The notes under the pieces: generated by a model | Seen by the model: the letters and a program-made list of their open reading frames with translations, nothing else | What the model was told of the DNA's origin: nothing | Databases searched by the model: none | Assembly (NCBI GenBank): GCA_964370855.1 | Contig: CAYJMF010000179.1 | Span: 1 to 6,854, forward strand | DNA from: JAKLKS01 sp964370855 | Lineage (GTDB): Bacteria; Planctomycetota; JAJSAM01; JAKLKS01 | Direction: 5' to 3' | Length of the DNA: 6,854 nt | In this document: in pieces, positions 4,635 through 6,854 of the stretch | How positions within the stretch are numbered: position 1 is the first letter of the stretch | Layout: the number at the start of each line of letters is the position of its first letter | Position numbers and translations under genes: made by a program

Positions 4635-6773
4635 CTACCCGAGCTCGAGCTGCCGCTTGGCGTCCACGAAGTCGCGGTTGATGGAGGCGATGGCGCGGTT
4701 GAAGCGGTCCTCGAGGTCCGCGGCACCGACGAGGGGGAGCGCGTTGCGCACGTTGCGCATCACCTGGATGGCCTGGCGGAAGGTGCGGACGAGATCGCCG
4801 TCGCTCACCGTCGTGTGCTCGGCGAGGTCCTCCCAGGTGCAGCCGCCGGCCCAGAGCAGCGCAGGGCCCGACATCTTCCAGTCGAGCTCCTTGGAGAGAT
4901 CCTCGATGCCGGCCTCGAACTCCTTCCGGCGGAACCGGTTGACCTGCTGCTCCGCCCGGAGGCGGATGGAATCGAGCACGCCGGGCTCGATGCGGTCCGA
5001 GGCGTCCCCGCGGCGCTCCTCGAAGACGACGGCGCAGAAGAGGAGCACCAGGAGGTTCGCGTCGCACTGGTGGAGGATGCCGGCCTCGAGGAACTCCGCG
5101 GCGTGGACCTCGAAGCCCTGCACGGCGGCGGCGAAGCGGCCCTTGTCCGTGAGGGCCCCCCCGGCGATGTAGCCGAGGGACTTGAGGACCTCGATGCGCT
5201 TGTGGATGAACTCCGCCTCCCGGGCGGGGCGGGCGCGGAGCGTCCCCCGGTCCCTCTCGAGCCTCTCCCGCTGGAAGCGGGCGAGGGAGCGCTCGTAGGC
5301 CTCGCCCACCCGCTCGCCCACGATGGCGTAGAGGTTCATGAGGGTGGCGTAGTCGATGTCGAGCCGGCTGCGGACCGGCTCGAGGGGGCCGTCGAAGAGG
5401 TGCTCCATGGCCCTGTAGTCGAGGTCCCGGTCGTCCACGATGGAGTAGACGTAGCCGCAGTCGTCGATGCCCTGGCGGCCGGCCCGGCCCGCCATCTGGC
5501 CGTACTCCCGCGCGAGCATCCAGTCGAGGCGGACGCCGTCGAACTTCTTCAGCGACGCGAAGCAGACCGTGCGGGCGGGCATGTTGACGCCGAGCGCGAA
5601 GGTCTCCGTGGTGAACAGGAGCTTCACGAGGCCCGTCGTGAAGAGGCGCTCCACGATCTCCTTGTGGACGGGGAGGAGGCCCGCGTGGTGGTAGAGGATC
5701 CCGTGGCCGCAGAGGCGGCGGAGCTGGCGGGATGCGTCCGTGGGCTCGAGCTGGTAGAGGGTGCAGAGCTCGTCGAAGCGGCGGAGCAGGTCCTCCCGCT
5801 CGCCCTCCGTGAGCAGGTCCCGGAAGGCGTTCTCCTCGGCCCTCTCCCCGCATTCGCGGCGGGAGAAGGAGAAGTAGAGGCAGGGGAGGAGGTCGTGCTC
5901 CTGGAGGTAGTCGAGGAGGTGGCGGCTCGCCCGGTTGCCGCGGAAGCGGCCGCGCTGGAAGCGGTCCCCGCCCCGGCGGCGGGGGCGCTCGTGGCGGAGC
6001 TGGGCCAGGGTCTTGACGCCGGCCTCGTCGTGGTAGACGAAGTGGCGCAGCGGCACCGGGCGGCGGTGGCGCTCGACGACCTCGAGGGGGACCTTCCGGA
6101 TGGAGCGGATCCAGTCGGCGACCTCCTCGATGTTCGGGATGGTGGCGGAGAGGCCGACGATGCGGATGTGCTCCGGCGCGAAGATGATCGACTCCTCCCA
6201 GACGGTGCCGCGCTCGCGGTCGTCGAGGTAGTGGATCTCGTCGAAGACGACGGCGTAGCAGTCGTCAAGGTTCTTCGGATCCTCGAAGATCGTGTTGCGG
6301 AATACCTCCGTCGTCATGATGAGGAGCGGCGCGCCGGCGTTGATGGTGACGTCGCCGGTCATGATGCCGACCTTCTCCTCGCCGATGGTCCCGCGGAAGT
6401 CGCGGAACTTCTGGTTGGAGAGGGCCTTGACGGGCGCCGTGTAGCAGATGCGCTTCCCCTCGGCCAGGGCCTGCTCGATGGCGAAGTCCGCAACCAGGGT
6501 CTTCCCCGCCCCCGTGGGGGCCGCGACGATGACCGAGGAGCCCCGCCGGAGGGCGTCCAGCGCCCTCTGCTGGAAGGGATGGAGGCGGAAGCCCCGGTAC
6601 ATCTCCGTCCCGGGATCCACCTCGAGGGCCTCCGCCTGCACGACCGGCTCCCGGGGAGGCGGGGCGGAGACGGGCCGGGGGGGCGGCGGGCCCTGGTCGC
6701 GTTGCCTCCCCCGCGGCGGCCGGTCCCCCCGCTTCCCCTTCCGCCCCTGCGCCCCCCGCCTGTGCCGTCCCAT
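4635..6773 (-). CDS. Ski2/Mtr4-like DExH-box RNA helicase with DSHCT-type C terminus
   Basis: Predicted ATP-dependent superfamily 2 helicase of the Ski2-like group, 712 residues. In this family members unwind structured RNA for decay or processing. The visible order is: a basic Gly/Arg then Pro-rich disordered start (1-45); a Q-like segment FRLHPFQQRAL (62-72); Walker A PTGAGKT with Lys91; TAPVKALSNQK (motif Ia, 112-122); TTEVF (154-158); DEIH (178-181); and SAT (209-211). RecA2 follows with HHAGLLP (362-368), TTETFALGVNMPAR (motif V, 388-401) and QMAGRAGR (motif VI, 426-433). An Arg/Gly-rich insert occupies 263-281 between the RecA domains. The C terminus (about 545-710) has the DSHCT pattern, including LLWAGG around Trp641 and DGDLVRTFRQ (658-667). 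All catalytic motifs look intact. It is shorter than eukaryotic Mtr4 or Ski2, with no room for a full arch domain. The Shine-Dalgarno before ATG 6773 is poor, so later starts (GTG 6641, ATG 6602) remain possible. Confidence 0.92.
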   Translation of the reverse strand: MGRHRRGAQGRKGKRGDRPPRGRQRDQGPPPPRPVSAPPPREPVVQAEALEVDPGTEMYRGFRLHPFQQRALDALRRGSSVIVAAPTGAGKTLVADFAIEQALAEGKRICYTAPVKALSNQKFRDFRGTIGEEKVGIMTGDVTINAGAPLLIMTTEVFRNTIFEDPKNLDDCYAVVFDEIHYLDDRERGTVWEESIIFAPEHIRIVGLSATIPNIEEVADWIRSIRKVPLEVVERHRRPVPLRHFVYHDEAGVKTLAQLRHERPRRRGGDRFQRGRFRGNRASRHLLDYLQEHDLLPCLYFSFSRRECGERAEENAFRDLLTEGEREDLLRRFDELCTLYQLEPTDASRQLRRLCGHGILYHHAGLLPVHKEIVERLFTTGLVKLLFTTETFALGVNMPARTVCFASLKKFDGVRLDWMLAREYGQMAGRAGRQGIDDCGYVYSIVDDRDLDYRAMEHLFDGPLEPVRSRLDIDYATLMNLYAIVGERVGEAYERSLARFQRERLERDRGTLRARPAREAEFIHKRIEVLKSLGYIAGGALTDKGRFAAAVQGFEVHAAEFLEAGILHQCDANLLVLLFCAVVFEERRGDASDRIEPGVLDSIRLRAEQQVNRFRRKEFEAGIEDLSKELDWKMSGPALLWAGGCTWEDLAEHTTVSDGDLVRTFRQAIQVMRNVRNALPLVGAADLEDRFNRAIASINRDFVDAKRQLELG

Positions 6774-6854
6774 CCCCGCATCGTAGGGGAGCCAAGGCGG
6801 GGACGTTCCTAACTAAGTAACATCGCCGTCAAGTTAGCGGCTCCTCTCTCGGCG
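6774..6854 (-). promoter_or_regulatory. AT-richer upstream region of the helicase gene with an inverted repeat and a -35-like box
   Basis: The 81 bases upstream of the helicase start contain the most AT-rich stretch of the window (about 6806-6837). CTAACT (6809-6814) and AGTTAG (6832-6837) form a 6-bp inverted repeat 17 bases apart. On the - strand TTGACG (complement of 6827-6832) matches five of six -35 positions, but nothing like a -10 box stands 17 bases downstream of it; TAGTTA at 6815-6810 is too close. A promoter and/or operator is likely by position, but I cannot define the elements. The window ends inside this region. Confidence 0.35.

Noticed and set aside
3343..5853. Second long - strand frame overlapping both real - strand genes
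   Set aside because: It crosses two well-supported genes in another frame and translates to Arg/Pro/Gly-rich sequence without motifs.
3399..6812. Very long + strand open frame (over 1100 codons) across the two - strand genes
   Set aside because: The - strand frames carry helicase motifs and a signal peptide. The + frame is a repetitive Glu/Val/Gly/Ala-rich antisense product with no recognisable domain.

Overview
The window is very GC-rich DNA (well above 70% by eye, with G or C at almost every third codon position). It holds four protein genes: two on the + strand (101-3318) and two on the - strand (3405-6773), the pairs converging at about 3319-3404. High GC, Gly/Pro/Arg-rich tails, a secreted alpha/beta-hydrolase fused to TPR-like and HEAT-like helices, and a bacterial Ski2/Mtr4-like RNA helicase together suggest an uncultured high-GC bacterium, most plausibly a planctomycete. 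This placement is inference from protein style, not from a marker gene. The 49-base C run at the left edge looks like a contig-end sequencing artefact, so the window probably starts at the edge of an assembly.

Left half, + strand: a probable secreted serine esterase (101-2266) is followed with a 4-base GTGA overlap by a GT-B, family 4-type glycosyltransferase (2263-3318). The glycosyltransferase motifs resemble the selenosugar synthase SenB / GLT1D1 group. The overlap implies translational coupling, although one product is exported and the other is predicted cytosolic. Two GC-rich hairpins fill the convergent gap.

Right half, - strand: a Ski2/Mtr4-like DExH helicase with a C-terminal DSHCT-type domain (4635-6773) lies upstream of a gene for an exported beta-sandwich plus helical protein of unknown function (3405-4439). 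Between them is a 195-base leader with nested inverted repeats. Its outer 10-bp pairing overlaps the Shine-Dalgarno of the downstream gene and encloses two further hairpins. This is the most interesting non-coding signal in the window and could be a cis-acting RNA switch, but the high GC content means it needs covariation support.

No tRNA, rRNA, CRISPR, transposase, phage gene or recognisable defence system was found. The four genes do not form one obvious pathway.
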